Origin: Cladopsammia gracilis
Taxonomy: Eukaryota > Cnidaria > Anthozoa > Scleractinia > Dendrophylliidae
Reading direction: 5' to 3'
DNA: 64,000 nucleotides
Assembly (NCBI GenBank): GCA_022457155.1
Contig: JAJGOT010000348.1
Coordinates: 124,001 to 188,000 of the forward strand
This document shows, piece by piece, positions 1 to 12,144 of the stretch (position 1 is its first letter; each line of letters begins with the position of its first letter). Under the pieces are notes generated by a model. It did no database searches, had not been told where the DNA came from, and saw nothing but the letters and a program-made list of their open reading frames with translations. Position numbers and translations under genes: made by a program.

Positions 1-868
1 ATGTAGCTGAAAAAAGATCGCTCAGTTAGGAGTTTCGTGTTTAATGTTAAAATATATATTTAATATAAAAGTTATAGCAGGATTTTTAAAAACTGTCATC
101 AATTACCTGGATAAAAACATCCTCAAAACATATTAAACTTCAGAGCAGGATTTTGTACGAAAGACAAGCGCAAGAAAAAACATCCCTTTAAAGCTACAAT
201 ACTCGCCACATTTGTTGGGACACATGTGGGTCTCTCTCCCTTCTCAGTTGGTTTGACATTTAGTGATCTCAGAGCCGCAAAATTCAACATTGGGAGGGAA
301 GGATGCCAACTGTAGGGCGAATATGTTTTAAGCGTGAGGTGTCCCAACTAAATGTGACGAGGAATGCAATGCCATGAACGTACGAAGCAGCTCTGTAAGA
401 TTTTTTTTTTCAGCGATTCATTGTTAATGTTCGTTGTGGATGTGTTTGGTTTTAAGTTTTACATAAGGTAGCGTATATTGATATGACAGTGATGCTTGCA
501 TTACAGTCTTATTTCAGAAGCTAAACAGAAACGCTACAATTGAAGGATTTATTCACTGATTCCTTGATTGTCTGACCTTCCCCGAAATATAATGATTGAT
601 GTACTCTTGAAATTCTCTCTGAATAGTTATTTGTAACATCACAAGTCCATGGCCTTAGTTCTCTGCACCGGATTTCGAAGGCAACTCCGTAGAAACTATT
701 GGGAGGGAAGGATGCCAACCTATTTGAGCGTGAGGTGTCCCAACTAAATGTGACGGGGATTGTAGGTTTTTCAATTATTCTTCATATTGACATGTGTAAC
801 GCCAAATACCATCTATATCCTTCCAAAGGGTTCCACAGATACACCTACACCCCTTAAATCAACTCGTT
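1..868. other. AT-rich gene-free stretch with a repeated 60-70 bp block
   Basis: I see no convincing gene here. A block beginning GGGAGGGAAGGATGCCAAC and ending near CAACTAAATGTGACG occurs at about 289-358 and again at about 698-754 in the same orientation. This looks like fragments of one dispersed repeat. Short open frames crossing it have no recognisable domain. Confidence 0.5.
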
Positions 869-874
869 TGCATA

Positions 875-1313
875 CAGTCAAAACTGTATTAAGCGGACAC
901 CCTTGGGGAATGCTGTAGTGTCCGCTCCGGCAAAACAGGTTCCCAAAATTCTCCTATCCATGGTAACGAGAATAGTCACTTAACTATTCGATAAGCTTTA
1001 AGCTGGCTCCTTCAATGGATCATGCTTTTTGTCTGACTTATTCATTCCCTTTCTGTGCTCTCCAAATAGGACCAACTGATCGAATGGACCTGAAAAATAT
1101 GATTTTACCTTCCTTGGCATGAGTCTATACTAATAAGTGTCCGTTCAATGCATGTTTTGAACAATAGAAACAACCATTTCAGTCAACTTTTAGGTGTCCG
1201 CGTCGGCTTATAGGATGTCCGTGTAACACAGGTATTCTTTACAGTAAATATGGAAACAACATTTTGGGACTTAAGCTGCTGTACGTTAAGTGGAGGTTTT
1301 CCGCTTAACACGG
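875..1313. mobile_element. pogo/Tigger-like non-autonomous element remnant
   Basis: The left end begins CAGTCAAAACTG and is followed by the phrase 'ttaagcggacac', which recurs in the other Tigger-like elements of this window. The same phrase type returns as 'ggtgtccgcgtcgg' near 1193 and as an inverted copy near 1283-1305 (ggaggttttccgcttaa). The right end is not sharp and no transposase frame remains. Assignment rests on terminal similarity to the cleaner copies at 6480, 15401, 23732 and 31748. Confidence 0.5.
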
Positions 1314-4300
1314 GTGAAACTGAAGTATCTTCGCTTTCCGATTTTTATATATTTCTCAGAATACAATGGAGTGGCGTTTCTCGCCGCCAGATTATTCAGT
1401 TTTTTCGCATTCAAACACTGTATTCGCAACAGGTTTAAAGGATATTGTCCCACCGAAATGACAACATTTCGCTTGGCTTATTTCCATGTTATATCGCTAT
1501 ATGCCACCAAATATACAAATTGATTGGATAAAAAGATTTTGTAGAGCAAAATAGAAGCAGTAGTTTTGATGTGTGCAAGGATTGAAGTGGATTACGGTTC
1601 ATCGCATTTGATTTTGTGTCAAGCGATTTCTTTGGTTTCAACACATTTGGCGATTTTCTTCGTATTCACGCAACACAATTAAATACAGCAAGCTTAAGGC
1701 AAACTCCTGTTCATAACGTTAACCATGGAAACACAATATCAGCGGGGACAGTGTCTCTATAATTTGCACTCTCCTCAAAACAACATGGCGGAGGTAACAT
1801 CGAAAACGTATATGACAGTCGGTCACTTTTTTATGTTCGCAGAAGAGTTGCTATGGTAACGGTATTTAGGTAAACAAAGAGACTGCTTATTCCCTCTAAT
1901 AGCTCGGGAAATAAATAATTTCATTTAATATACATTCGAAGATGGCACGGAAAATTAATGTCTACTATTTCAAAGACCATGCGCAGCACCAATATTACAA
2001 ATCACTGGAAATCAACCTTTTTCTCTGTTTTCGCGATTTTCGAGCCATAAAAATACACGAAAATAGAGGCTACATTTAAAGGTTTTAAGTCTTTATTTTC
2101 TTTCAGATGGAGAAAATGCGTGTCCGTCGATTTCGGAAAATTAACCGACTACGCGCGAAAACAGTGAGCCATGAAGGCGGTACCTTGATTATACGTTAAA
2201 ACCTAAAAATGAAACAACGTAAGGAAATTTTAGGCCTGTCCTTATAATTTTAAGCCTTAAATAATGTTATAATTTGAACTTGTGTAGTACATAATGTTAA
2301 AATGCTGGAACTGAATAAAAGCGACATAATAATGTTTACAGAAGCATTTTTCGTTTTCGCTGTTTGTGTAAATGAGATTATGAAATATTTCTCCGCGGAT
2401 TTCGTAATCTTCATTAAAGATTTTGTTCATTAAAGGTATGAATATAGGATAAGAGCGATTTCTATATTTTCTTTAATTGTGTCCTGTGTACGGGGAAATG
2501 AGCATAAAAGATTAACGTGTGCCTCCTCTTGAAAATATTAACACCTCGTAATCAATTCTTTCTGTTTTTTTTTAATTTTGATGGATTTTTGTTTCCTTAA
2601 GAAAGGAATAAATTAGAAACGTATTTGTTGTCGAATGGACTTGCGTAAACATGTCATCAACTGGATTAATGTACTCTTCAAGCGGGATATTCAATGCTTC
2701 CTCGCCATAAAAAGTGCTTACGAATGGTTTCGCTATTTTACCTCGATTTCTTCTTTTTATTTTATCCGCATAAATTAAGAGAGTTTGAAATGTTTTCTTT
2801 GAAATCAATTTTGTTGAAGAAAACGTTGCATTAATAAATATTCAATCAATGTCAGCGTAGTGTAATTTAAATGGAAAAATGCAACTAAAAAAACAAAAAG
2901 TGGCATAAACTGGTACATTAGTGAACACAGGTGGACAGCTATATCTTTTCATAACTGCAAAGGAGACGAAATATCAGAGGCAAGGAGCGCAAAATTTTGC
3001 TTCCTTTGAGCAAACGCTTGCTAACGACATAAATGAAATTCTGACCTTTTTTCCGTAAAAGCAAAAACAAAACCACTGGGTTACCAGATTACAAGCAGAG
3101 AAAACAAAAGGTCATAAAGCATGTTGATGTTCTAGCGACACACACATAGTTTTGACATTCTGGTTAACCAAGTATCACAAATATGAAGCTTCTTTACGTC
3201 TAAATAAGAAACTTAAAAAAACACACGTGTATTAAGTTACCTGTGTGTCACGAAATAACTTTGTGTTGGATTAAATAATTTCACCTCTGATGCAGTTGGC
3301 AGATTCGGTAATAATATTATACGTAATATAGTTATGGCATAGACACACGGAAAGTTAAGAAAATGACCAGTTTTCTGGTATGATTTCTAATGTTTGCTGT
3401 TTGCAATGCTTAACAAAATTTGGGTCAAAATGCCCCGTCTCGGATAAACTATGAATTGCCAATTGTGTAGGCTATGCCAGATAATTCTTTGCTCCGATTT
3501 TCAGCTGCCGTGACAACTACTACATTTGACATCAAAACTTCTTAACATACAATAAGTAACAAAGGTAGACCTTGCGAATGTTAAACAAAGGCTGAAAGCG
3601 AAAAATTAAGAAAGCAATGCCGTAACGTAATCGTATTTATGTTGTCGACTCACCTTTGTCGTAATAGTCGTTTATAGTACCAGAGCCCAACACGCGCTGT
3701 CGAGAAAAAAGAAAGAAAATAACTGAGTAAAAATTTCTTGTGGGCAAAATTAAAGTAAATATGTAACTTAATTTCACTAGCTTCGAACAGGACAAGATAA
3801 ATAATTTCAGTTCAACATAAAAATACCCAGCCATACCTGAATACATGCACAAACAATCCAAATAACTAGTAGGCGCATCGCGTAGCCTCTTCCGAACTTT
3901 GAATTATATCATTATAATAGTAATCAATATGAGCCCATCGACTTTTCCTTTACGAGTGGACTGTCTTCCAAGATAGTACAGCACAATACAACAACAGTTT
4001 TCAGAAGATAGCGATTCTTAACTTGTTTGTTATCAATGTGTTCTTAAGGTCTCGAGGTTAACCCGATGATTGGCTGATGAGTATTGCTTTGTTATTCTAA
4101 TGTGGCTGTGTCATCTATTAAAAAACTAGAAAATGAATATTTTTCCGAGTAAATGTTTAAATACGAAAAAAAAGAACTACGGTCAATTAAACGAAATTAC
4201 ATGGCAGTAAATTTAGCAGCAAAGGTGCAGACGGAATAAAGGATACAAGTACGATTCCTTTTAAAATTTGTGGTCACTTCGCAGCCATTTATGTTACCGT

Positions 4301-4620
4301 TACCCTGACAAGGATATATGTTCATGAAACAAAAAGCGTGAAGAGTTGAGACAAATATGACCGTGATGAAAGATGTCTCATCTAATCCGTTGGAGAGCGA
4401 GATTACTGTGCAAAATACGTTTTTTTATGATAAGGTTAAAAGCTAAAAAATGTACAAGGAAACAATAAAAATCATATAAACGATGAAAAAGCCCTTTGAT
4501 GGGCTCGAGCTCCTGTAACTATAGTTTTCTTATGGATTTTAAGAACATTTTAACGTTTAACTTTGTCATAGAGTTATATTCCAAACCTTGTCTCATAGAA
4601 AATCATGCGTTTTATTGCGT
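1314..4620. other. gene-free AT-rich stretch
   Basis: This 3.3 kb holds only short frames under 80 codons, none with a recognisable motif, repeat or flanking splice pattern that I can support. I see no element ends or RNA gene. Confidence 0.4.
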
Positions 4621-4631
4621 TTGCAAATAGA

Positions 4632-4990
4632 AAACTTTGTTGTAATATTGTGCCGATCAAGTTGCTTATTCTCATTTCATTCATTAATTTAAAGCGGCTG
4701 AAAGAATGAATGAACTTGACTCGATGCCTGACAAAGCACTGACAAATTCACGGGTTCAACTAAGGTCACGAAACGTTTTAATAAACGCTTTGAAATTTAT
4801 GGAATAACTATGAAAAGCGTTTGTAAAAAGAGAACTTTGTTGTAATATTGTGCCGATCAAGTTGCTTATTCTCATTATTCTCTCATGATTCGCCGCCACT
4901 GACAAAGCACTGACAAATTCGCGGGTTCAACGAAAGTAACGGAACGTTTTAAGGCTTTAAAATTCATCAGTCGAAATTTATCGACTGAAA
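4632..4990 (+). repeat. diverged tandem duplication, period about 170-200 bp
   Basis: The phrase 'actttgttgtaatattgtg' followed by 'ccgatcaagttgctta' occurs at about 4634 and again at about 4834. A second shared phrase, 'gcactgacaaattc' then 'cgggttcaac', occurs at about 4737 and 4907. The differing spacing shows an indel in one copy. Confidence 0.7.
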
Positions 4991-5358
4991 GAAGAAAATA
5001 TGTTCAATAATCCAAAAGTACTTTGAAGGAGAAATCCAGAAAATTGTGTCGGGAATCCGTTGTCACAAACGTGAATATGCGAGAAAAGTTTGCAAACTTA
5101 CAAATTTTATTTTGGATTCAAAGATTGCCTTCTTGTCAAAAATAATATTTACATTTCAAATGGAATTAAGGTTTGTTCGAGATACTCAGCTTCTAAAACT
5201 TTTTTAAACTTTATCTACTTACTTCATGAAGTGTACAATGAAGGCCGTAACTCTTCACATTTTCAGTGCTGAATGAAAATTGTTTTTAAGCATGCTGAAA
5301 GTTTGATTGGTTTGCAGATGAAACAGAATTGTTTATCATTTCATGCAAATAATTAGTT

Positions 5359-5836
5359 TTAAGGTGGCTCCATATTGTTCAGCCTTCTCGTCTTTTGCAT
5401 TCCATTACAGCTAGCCCGATGGTGTGGCTAAAAATCTTTTTCTTGAAACCAGTAAACCTTTCATCAGTCAACAAAGTGGTATCCAAATGACGTCATCATT
5501 CGTTGCCATGGCAACGCGAAAAGAGGTCAAAAATGCGCTATTTTGGACCATTTGAGGCTTATAAACTACACGGTGAAAGTTTTTGTTTTCGATATTTTTT
5601 TTCGATGTTTTTGAAGTTATTAGCCTCAAAAGGTTGAAAATGGGGTCTTTTTGGCCTCTTTTGACGTTGCCATGGTAACAAATTTTGATGTCGTAGACAC
5701 CTAAATTTGTTCATTGGTTAAGTGTTTACAAACCTGTACTAAACGTTTTCTCTTAACTTTACTGGTGTAGCTGTGATTAAATATCATAGATGTATCATGA
5801 TGGAAATGTTTAAACTTCTATTAGGAGCCACCTTAA
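5359..5836. mobile_element. MITE with TTAA target duplication (TIR GGTGGCTCC)
   Basis: The sequence reads TTAA-GGTGGCTCC at 5359-5371 and GGAGCCACC-TTAA at 5824-5836, giving perfect 9-bp inverted ends flanked by TTAA on both sides. TTAA duplications are typical of piggyBac and Kolobok superfamilies. There is no coding capacity. Confidence 0.8.
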
Positions 5837-5937
5837 CCTAAACCTCTGAACTTTTGTTAGTGTCATTTTCTACTTGCTGTTTTAAGAAGCAAAATCGATC
5901 TGGAACAAACGTAACATAGAAACGAAGTGCCCACAAA

Positions 5938-6382
5938 AACGAAACTCGATAAAACGTAAATGGAATCAGCGTGAAATAAATTTCCTAACAAAACAAAGCT
6001 ATATTTTTTTATTTCAACTGTGCAAATCCGACTCATTAAGAAGTTATCGTAGGATTTGTAAGCACATAAATAAACTTCAGTTGAATTTTAATAGAAACCT
6101 TCCTCAGTTTGAGAGCCATTGTTTGCTCTTTGGGATCTACTTTGAGCTTTTCATTAAACCTTCAGCAAAACAAAACTCGATAAAACGTAAATGGAATCAG
6201 TTTGAAATAAATTTCCTAACAAAACAAAGCTATACTTTTTTTATTTCAACTGTGCAAATCCGACTCATTAAGACTGAAGTTATCGTAGGATTTGTAAGCA
6301 CATAAATAAACTTCAGTTGAATTTTAATAGAAAATTTCCTCAGTTTGGGATCCACTTTGAGCTTTTCATTAAACCTTCAGCT
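5938..6382 (+). repeat. tandem duplication, period about 233 bp
   Basis: Two adjacent copies run from 'aaactcgataaaacgtaaat' at about 5942 and about 6175. They share the same internal order of phrases: 'tttcctaacaaaacaaagct', 'gtgcaaatccgactcatta', 'cacataaataaacttcag' and 'cattaaaccttcagc'. The second copy lacks a stretch around 'gagagccattgtttgctc'. An 88-codon-scale frame across the copies is a by-product. Confidence 0.85.
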
Positions 6383-6479
6383 CAGCAGTGACCGTCACAA
6401 AGTACATTTCGAGGTTGTTTTGATTCTCTTTTATCGCTGCATGTAAGACTTTTCAAGCCAACACGGTTAAATGAAGATA

Positions 6480-7808
6480 CAGTCGGACCTCTATTAAGCG
6501 GCCACCTATTAAGCGGCCACCCTCCATTAAGCGGCCACTTTCCAAAGTCCCGAATTATTTGTCAATAAAGTGCTGTATTCGATACCTCTATTCAACGGCC
6601 ACCTCTATTAAGCGGCCGCGGCCACCTTTTTGCTGTTGCAAGTTTAGTATTTATTGTATTTTTACCTCGATTAAGCGGCCAAATGGTGACAGATAATATG
6701 AAGGTGATAACTGATAACAATAAAAACTGCAATTTAATCTCCAGCTTGCCCAGTTTCACGGTTACCAGGACCTTGCCCTATCTATCGGAAAGGCAAATGA
6801 CTTGATCTTCTCGTTACAACTCCGAGCTCCACAACGGCAAACAGCAGCAGTGACAGATTATTTTAAATAAATCGTCCGTGAGATATTTTGAGCTAAAATT
6901 TGTAGAGACTGTTGGTGCAAAAAAGGCCTAAGAAACTTGATGTTTTGTTATATAGATTTGCATATTTTTCTGTACCTACTCAACACCAAAAAATACTGTA
7001 CTTATCGACTACATGCTCTCTGTGTTAGAGCTAGAATTTTGCACCGGACTTGAAATGCGCAAATACAGGGCACTTAATTTTTTGTTTCAATGATTTTTGC
7101 ATTTATCTTCACATATATGTTCACTTTTCAACAAGCCTTTTGCTATATAGAGGCAATAAAATTACGTTGACTGTCATTTCTATCCAGTTTATATTGTACC
7201 TCTATTAAACGGCCAACCTACCTTATTACATGAAATTTTCGCGACACGTTAATTTCGCGATTTTGAGGTTCGCATATTTCGCGACACCTTAATTTCGCGA
7301 TTTTGCGAAAATTTTGCATTTTGACTCACTTTAATTTCGCGTTTTTCCGAGTGAGACACACTTTATTTCTTTGTCAATATTAATGTTATTTAACATGTCC
7401 CTGAATTTGATCAAACAACTTAATCCACAATGTCCAAATAAACAGAAACGCAACTGATTATGTAAACAGTAACAAGAAAGATGTTCTCACAGTGTATACA
7501 AGGCACGGTTTGTAGTTCATGCTTGAAGGACCAGAACATTACCGCAGAATAGTTCAAAATGATTGTTATAAACGTGTGTAATGGTAATAAAGTCGTTTTT
7601 TTAATCATTGACATAATGTGCGTCATTTAATTTTCGCGTCATGTTATTTTCGCGACATTTAATTTTCGCGTCACTTAAATTTCGCGATTTTTTTAAAATC
7701 GCGAAATTCGCGAAATTAACGTGTCGCGAAAATTTCATGTAATAAGGTAGCTATTAAGCGGCCAGTTTTCAAAGTCCCTAGGGAGGCCGCTTAAAAGAGG
7801 TCCGACTG
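6480..7808. mobile_element. pogo/Tigger-like non-autonomous transposon
   Basis: The 1,329-bp element starts CAGTCGGACCTC (6480) and ends GAGGTCCGACTG (7808), with TA on both sides (6478-6479 and 7809-7810). That is the end sequence and target duplication expected of pogo/Tigger elements. Inside the left end the phrase 'attaagcggcca' is repeated several times. No transposase remains. A second MITE is nested at 7221-7747. Confidence 0.85.
7221..7747. mobile_element. TA-flanked MITE with CGCG palindrome clusters, nested in the Tigger-like element
   Basis: Inverted ends CCTTATTACATGAAATTTTC / GAAAATTTCATGTAATAAGG are nearly perfect for about 45 bp, and TA lies on both sides (7219-7220, 7748-7749). 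Both termini carry many copies of the short palindrome TTTCGCGAAA or close variants (for example 7250-7330 and 7630-7735). The centre shows nothing coding. Confidence 0.85.
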
Positions 7809-7810
7809 TA

Positions 7811-9386
7811 TATCCGTGTTGTTGATATCCGTTTTAAAATAAGCTTAGTGTTTATTTGTCAGATAAACCATTTTTGCTTGCGTGTTTTTGGTTTTAAAGA
7901 TTATTAAAGATTATTACTTATGTTTTAGGTTTGAGCAGCAACTTATCGCTTACAAGAAACAGTTCCAGTTCTGTTCTCATATTCCAACAGACCACAATAT
8001 GCAACAAAACACCAAACTCGAGTTGGTGAAATTCTTTGTCCTCAAGTGTGTAGTGATGCGATATCGGAAAATTGGACTTTGTTTACTTTACAGTTTCTCT
8101 TGCACGGTTTTCTGTTATTTTACTGGCTTAATAGTCAGTACGTTTTTAACCAATCAGAGCGCACGTAGTTGGCATGCCTCGCGCTTCGCTCGTTTCCAGT
8201 CGCTTACAGAATGCGTCTTGCTTCTTGGCCGACCTCTCGAAGGGCTTGGGGAAAGGCTGGGCTGTGTTTCTGCGCATGCTCCTCGCCCAATGTTTTGTGA
8301 GACTCACACGATGTATCCTATATACAGCCGCCTCTTTCCCTCAGGGGATGTTAGTATCGTCGTAAACAAAGATGGCGTTTTGATTTCGAAGAAGACAAAG
8401 TGGAACGGCGAAAAGCCCCATATGCAAGTCAAGACGCCACAGCGCTGGAGAGTTTTCAACGCTGGCGTGCCGTGCGTGATAATAACGTGAAGACTGAGTG
8501 ATACTGAGACCTGGCGGTATATCTCCTCGATTTGCAATAAATGAGCCTAACAAGGTGACAAGGTGAAAATTGGTACAAGGTAAATTGACCAAAAGCAGTG
8601 TTGTAAAATATAGTTCTTTAGCCATAGTAATCCTTTCTTTGTCTTGCAATGAATAGCTAATTATATTGCGTTGGTAATTTATAGTATTTTCTGTAAAAGA
8701 TTTGTCTCAGAGTCCCAGCGGCACAACCACCCAAAAATTTGCAGCGTACCCCCCCCCCCCCCCCCCCCCCCTGAATGTCAAGTCGCTTTTGGTAAAAGGT
8801 TAAGGGAGAGGGGGAGTGGATCGAACGGGGAGGAAGACTGGTTTCTACTGATTTTTGGTCACATGACTGCAGTGCGCAATTTTTGGCCTGAATTCACAAA
8901 ATCAACATGGCGGCCTGGATCGTATGTGCAATTAGGAATTGTAACGAAGCATTTTTTTCATTATCAGAATGAATGCACACCTTTTCAGCGTTCAACGTCA
9001 ATTGTTAAAACCCTGAATAATACTTAACTGCCTAAAAAGCTGAAATTGGAGAGCTCAAAGCCGGTGAAATCTTCCTTCAAGAAGGTATTTATATACCTTT
9101 TGTCAGTGTGTAATACACAAGATAATAGACAAAGATAATCTTTGTCACTGTTATGATCTTGCGTGCTTCCTTCTGGTCGTCACCACAAGTTTCCTGTTGA
9201 ATAGAACGGCCGTCTGTCATGACAACAACTTTGGGAGATTGAGTTCTCTCAGCGACAGCAGCAACTGAGCCAAGGATGTTTTAGCTTTTTCAAGCACTAC
9301 GGAACCAACACGGTAAAGTAAACTTCATTTCTTATAATTAACTTATTCCTCTGCAAGCTACATCTTTTATTGTACATTTATTATTG
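7811..9386. other. no supportable gene; poly-C tract at 8749-8771
   Basis: The stretch has a 202-codon open frame from 7882, but composition and lack of any motif argue against it. A run of 23 C residues sits at 8749-8771. A GC-richer patch near 8160-8480 contains CpG-rich sequence that could be promoter-like, but I see no TATA, exon or splice context to fix a gene. Confidence 0.4.
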
Positions 9387-9388
9387 TA

Positions 9389-9974
9389 CCTTCGCGCGTA
9401 CTTAATTTCGCGAAAATTCGGGAGCTGTATTTCGCGACTATTAAGCTTAATTTTCGCGATTCCAGGAAAAAAGTGACCAAAAGTGTTACGCTTATTCAAT
9501 TTCGCGATTTTGCCATTCCATTTCTTTACTCTCTCAAGCCCTAAAAGAATGTTCACAAAATAGCTATCTACATGTAGAATAAGAAGAACTTAAATTTTGA
9601 AGGGTACCAGCTTCTGGAAATTAACTCTAAATGCCAAATTAAATTTAACTACAAGGTGCCAATAAATGGAACATCTGATGACTGTACCAAAGAGGTTTTG
9701 GATGATCTACAGGCAGCTGAAGATAGGAAGAGTGCTACACGAAATTATTAAGAATTTTAAGGACAGAAGGGACAGTTTTAATTCAGGACAATTACCGACA
9801 AGTCTGTGACTCGCAACCTTTATTAATTATTATTTTAATATGCAATTTTTATATATATTTATGGTATTAAATTTCGCTATTTTAATTTTCGCGCTCACTT
9901 TTATTCACAAGTATTAATTTTCGCGACGCCAAAATCCCGAAATTTAGTATGCACGAAATTTAGTAAGAATAAGG
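9389..9974. mobile_element. diverged relative of the CGCG-rich TA MITE
   Basis: The ends are CCTTCGCGCG and (inverted) CCTTATTCTTACTAAATTTC, with TA outside (9387-9388, 9975-9976). 'Aatttcgcga' motifs cluster at both termini (9400-9510, 9868-9950), as in the nested MITE at 7221-7747. It is clearly older because the two ends match poorly. Confidence 0.65.
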
Positions 9975-9976
9975 TA

Positions 9977-11157
9977 CATCATGTCATATCAAAATTCAGA
10001 AGCATTAAAAAACAGATTTCAATTTGAAAATGTTTATGGAATTGTAGCGAGTTTAAAACCACATCTGGGCCAAATTTTGAAACTCCAGAGCATTTTGTGC
10101 AAGAGTTTTAGGTGATTGAGAATTAGACATTTTTAGTAAAACATGTTTGAGCGGCCATCTTGGTGTACGAAAGTGGTACACCAACATCATGGCGCCAAAC
10201 TTCAAAGTCATGATTGCACAAAAAGTCTCATCACAAAAGATTGGATTCACCATATTAAGTTACATTGTATTAGCTGATAAGCATCATTCTACATGTACAA
10301 TGCGAAAATAACTTTCAACCGCTTCAATTTTGTTTATTTTGACAGCTTATTTGAAATAGCATGACGAATTGCGTGACACATTTAAAACCTTTATCAATCG
10401 AAAGCAAAACATCTTTGAAACCTGAAACTTTTTGTGAAAGATTATAATACTGGTATTCACATACCATGTAAGAAACAGCTTTGTAGGATGTAAAGTTTAA
10501 ATTTTTGAATTTTTATGCCATCATGTGCAATTATAGCTCATCGAGTTCAAGCTTTCTTCGATGAAATTCAAGAGATCGATACAACTGAATTTAAGCACGT
10601 TTTAAAATCAATTCTCCAAAACTAACAATAACACTAATTAAAAGTCACTCAGATTGATATCAACATAAATTCTCATCAAAACTGTAATCTGTTTTACCTT
10701 TAAGTCCCTCGCTTTCTTGGAAATTCAAATCTCCGCTTCAGGTTCTGAAATCCGTAGAAAACAAACATCTCCCGCATTGATAAAAATGTAGTACATGAAG
10801 TTCCTCGAAGCAAGATTTTATCCCTGAAAGCTCGTCTTTTTCCACTAAAGCGGCTTCTGAGTATACCTTAATTAGTATCCCTGTCTTGAGTAGCAAACCG
10901 CGAAAAAATGCAGGAAAATAACGACTTTAATTCTCCGGTAGACACAACAAAACAACTAAAGTGTTTACCGAGCTCACGGCTGTGTGGCCGCGCGAAAAAC
11001 AAAGCCTTGCTTTCAAGATCGCGGATGTTGTTCCAACACGGCGGGCAGGCGGGCAAACACACACCCGCGAAACATTCCGCTAGCCATGACCATGAAAAAT
11101 CAGGGCATAGGTTCTATGAGTATGGAGCTGCGCAGCCAGGCCTTCGGCCTGGCAAGT
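9977..11157. other. gene-free stretch
   Basis: Short frames only. A perfect small palindrome 'ccaggccttcggcctgg' near 11135-11152 lies at the edge of a dispersed repeat. I see no gene. Confidence 0.35.
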
Positions 11158-11306
11158 GCTCCGCTATAATAACAATCAGCATAGAAAATTCTACAAAGAA
11201 CAAGTCCAATGTTTTTGTTGCTTCTCGCTTGATTTTCAATACTTATTGTTATTGCTGACGTTACTTTACTTAAATGTTATTGTTGTACTTATTGTTGACG
11301 TTATAT
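11158..11306 (-). repeat. fragment of dispersed AACAATAA-rich repeat
   Basis: This is the reverse complement of the block at about 15926-16075 inside the tandem unit, including 'cattggacttgttctt', 'gaaaattgcacgaag'-type phrases and the spaced AACAATAA repeats. It shows that the block also exists alone and was inserted into the hairpin MITE of the tandem unit. Confidence 0.6.
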
Positions 11307-11311
11307 AATCT

Positions 11312-11545
11312 ATATATATAATCGAAATTAAAGACGGTAGGGAAAGTTTGGTAGCAGAAAAAAAATTAAAGCCTTTGAAGTTTGTTGTAGTTGCTGTAAA
11401 AAAAGGTGCATGGCGGTCCCTTGGGAAAAGTGGTAAAAGTGCACTGAATTTGCATATGTCAAAACAGTAAACACACTGGCATGTAGAAAGTCACAAGTAT
11501 ACAGAGAATTCTCTGTTTTTTTTCTGCGCAAGCCAAGAATAGTTG
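11312..11545 (+). repeat. dispersed repeat shared with 25966-26170
   Basis: Starting at 'ataatcgaaattaaagacgg', about 230 bp matches the interior of the third GTGACC element (from 25966) with scattered differences. Shared phrases include 'gtagggaaagtttggtagca' and 'tttgcatatgtcaaaac'. Function unknown; probably a mobile fragment. Confidence 0.7.
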
Positions 11546-11579
11546 TCTAACTGACCAATTTCTTGTGTGACAAAAAGCT

Positions 11580-11760
11580 TTTGTCTCACACAGTTTTTAA
11601 GCTCACAAAACTGTGTAAGTGGCATTTGTATGACTGTGGACTGTTCAGTTTAACTGCTGATATGAGTTGAGATTGGTATGACTGTGACTGTGGCTATGAC
11701 TGTTGAGATTGGTATGACTGTGGACTGTTCAGTTTAATTGCTCAGTTTATACAGTTCATT
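11580..11760 (+). repeat. short imperfect tandem repeat of 'ggtatgactgtgga' type
   Basis: Phrases 'gattggtatgactgtg', 'gactgttcagttta' and variants recur two to three times within 180 bp. It is a local microduplication with no sign of coding. Confidence 0.55.
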
Positions 11761-11779
11761 TAGTCTCTGCTAAGCATGT

Positions 11780-11860
11780 GTTCCTCGGTGGTCGAGTGGT
11801 TGTCAGTGTTGGGAATTGGAGTCGGGAGGCACAAGTTGAAGTCCAGCTCAGCTCAGGAAC
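11780..11860 (+). ncRNA. tRNA-like sequence (SINE head or tRNA pseudogene)
   Basis: The 5' end GTTCCT can pair with the 3' end AGGAAC as an acceptor stem. An A-box-like 'TGGTCGAGTGGTT' and a B-box-like 'GTTGAAGTCC' are spaced as in tRNAs, and a T run follows at once, as expected for Pol III termination. The B box is altered from the GGTTCGANNCC consensus. I favour a SINE head or decayed tRNA over a working tRNA. Confidence 0.55.
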
Positions 11861-12144
11861 TTCTTTTTTTTTATTTTTTTCTTTCTTCTTCGGACTGGAC
11901 ATTACAATAACAACAACAACAAACAAAACTTTATTAGACATTATAAACTGAAAAACAGTTGCCCTGCAAATATAAAAGTGATGTACTTTTTTTTTTGTGT
12001 TCATCAAAAATCCTAACGTTAAATTTTAAAAAAATATTGAACCTTGTCAGTTTGAAAACATAAGCTTACCGCAATATTGTGTTATGCGTTTGCATTTCTT
12101 ATTCACAGGGTTGGCTCTTTAAGGAGCCCTTCATTCACTCTTGT

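Noticed and set aside
7882..8490. 202-codon open frame on the plus strand
   Set aside because: No domain, unusual composition, overlapping frames of similar length on both strands in a CpG-rich patch, and no splice context.
8749..8771. Poly-C tract as a duplication junction
   Set aside because: Unlike the tracts at 13.8, 18.6 and 30.1 kb, it has no collinear sequence on either side.
10908..11258. 116-codon open frame
   Set aside because: Its second half runs through a dispersed repeat (11158-11306) and the first half has no recognisable motif.
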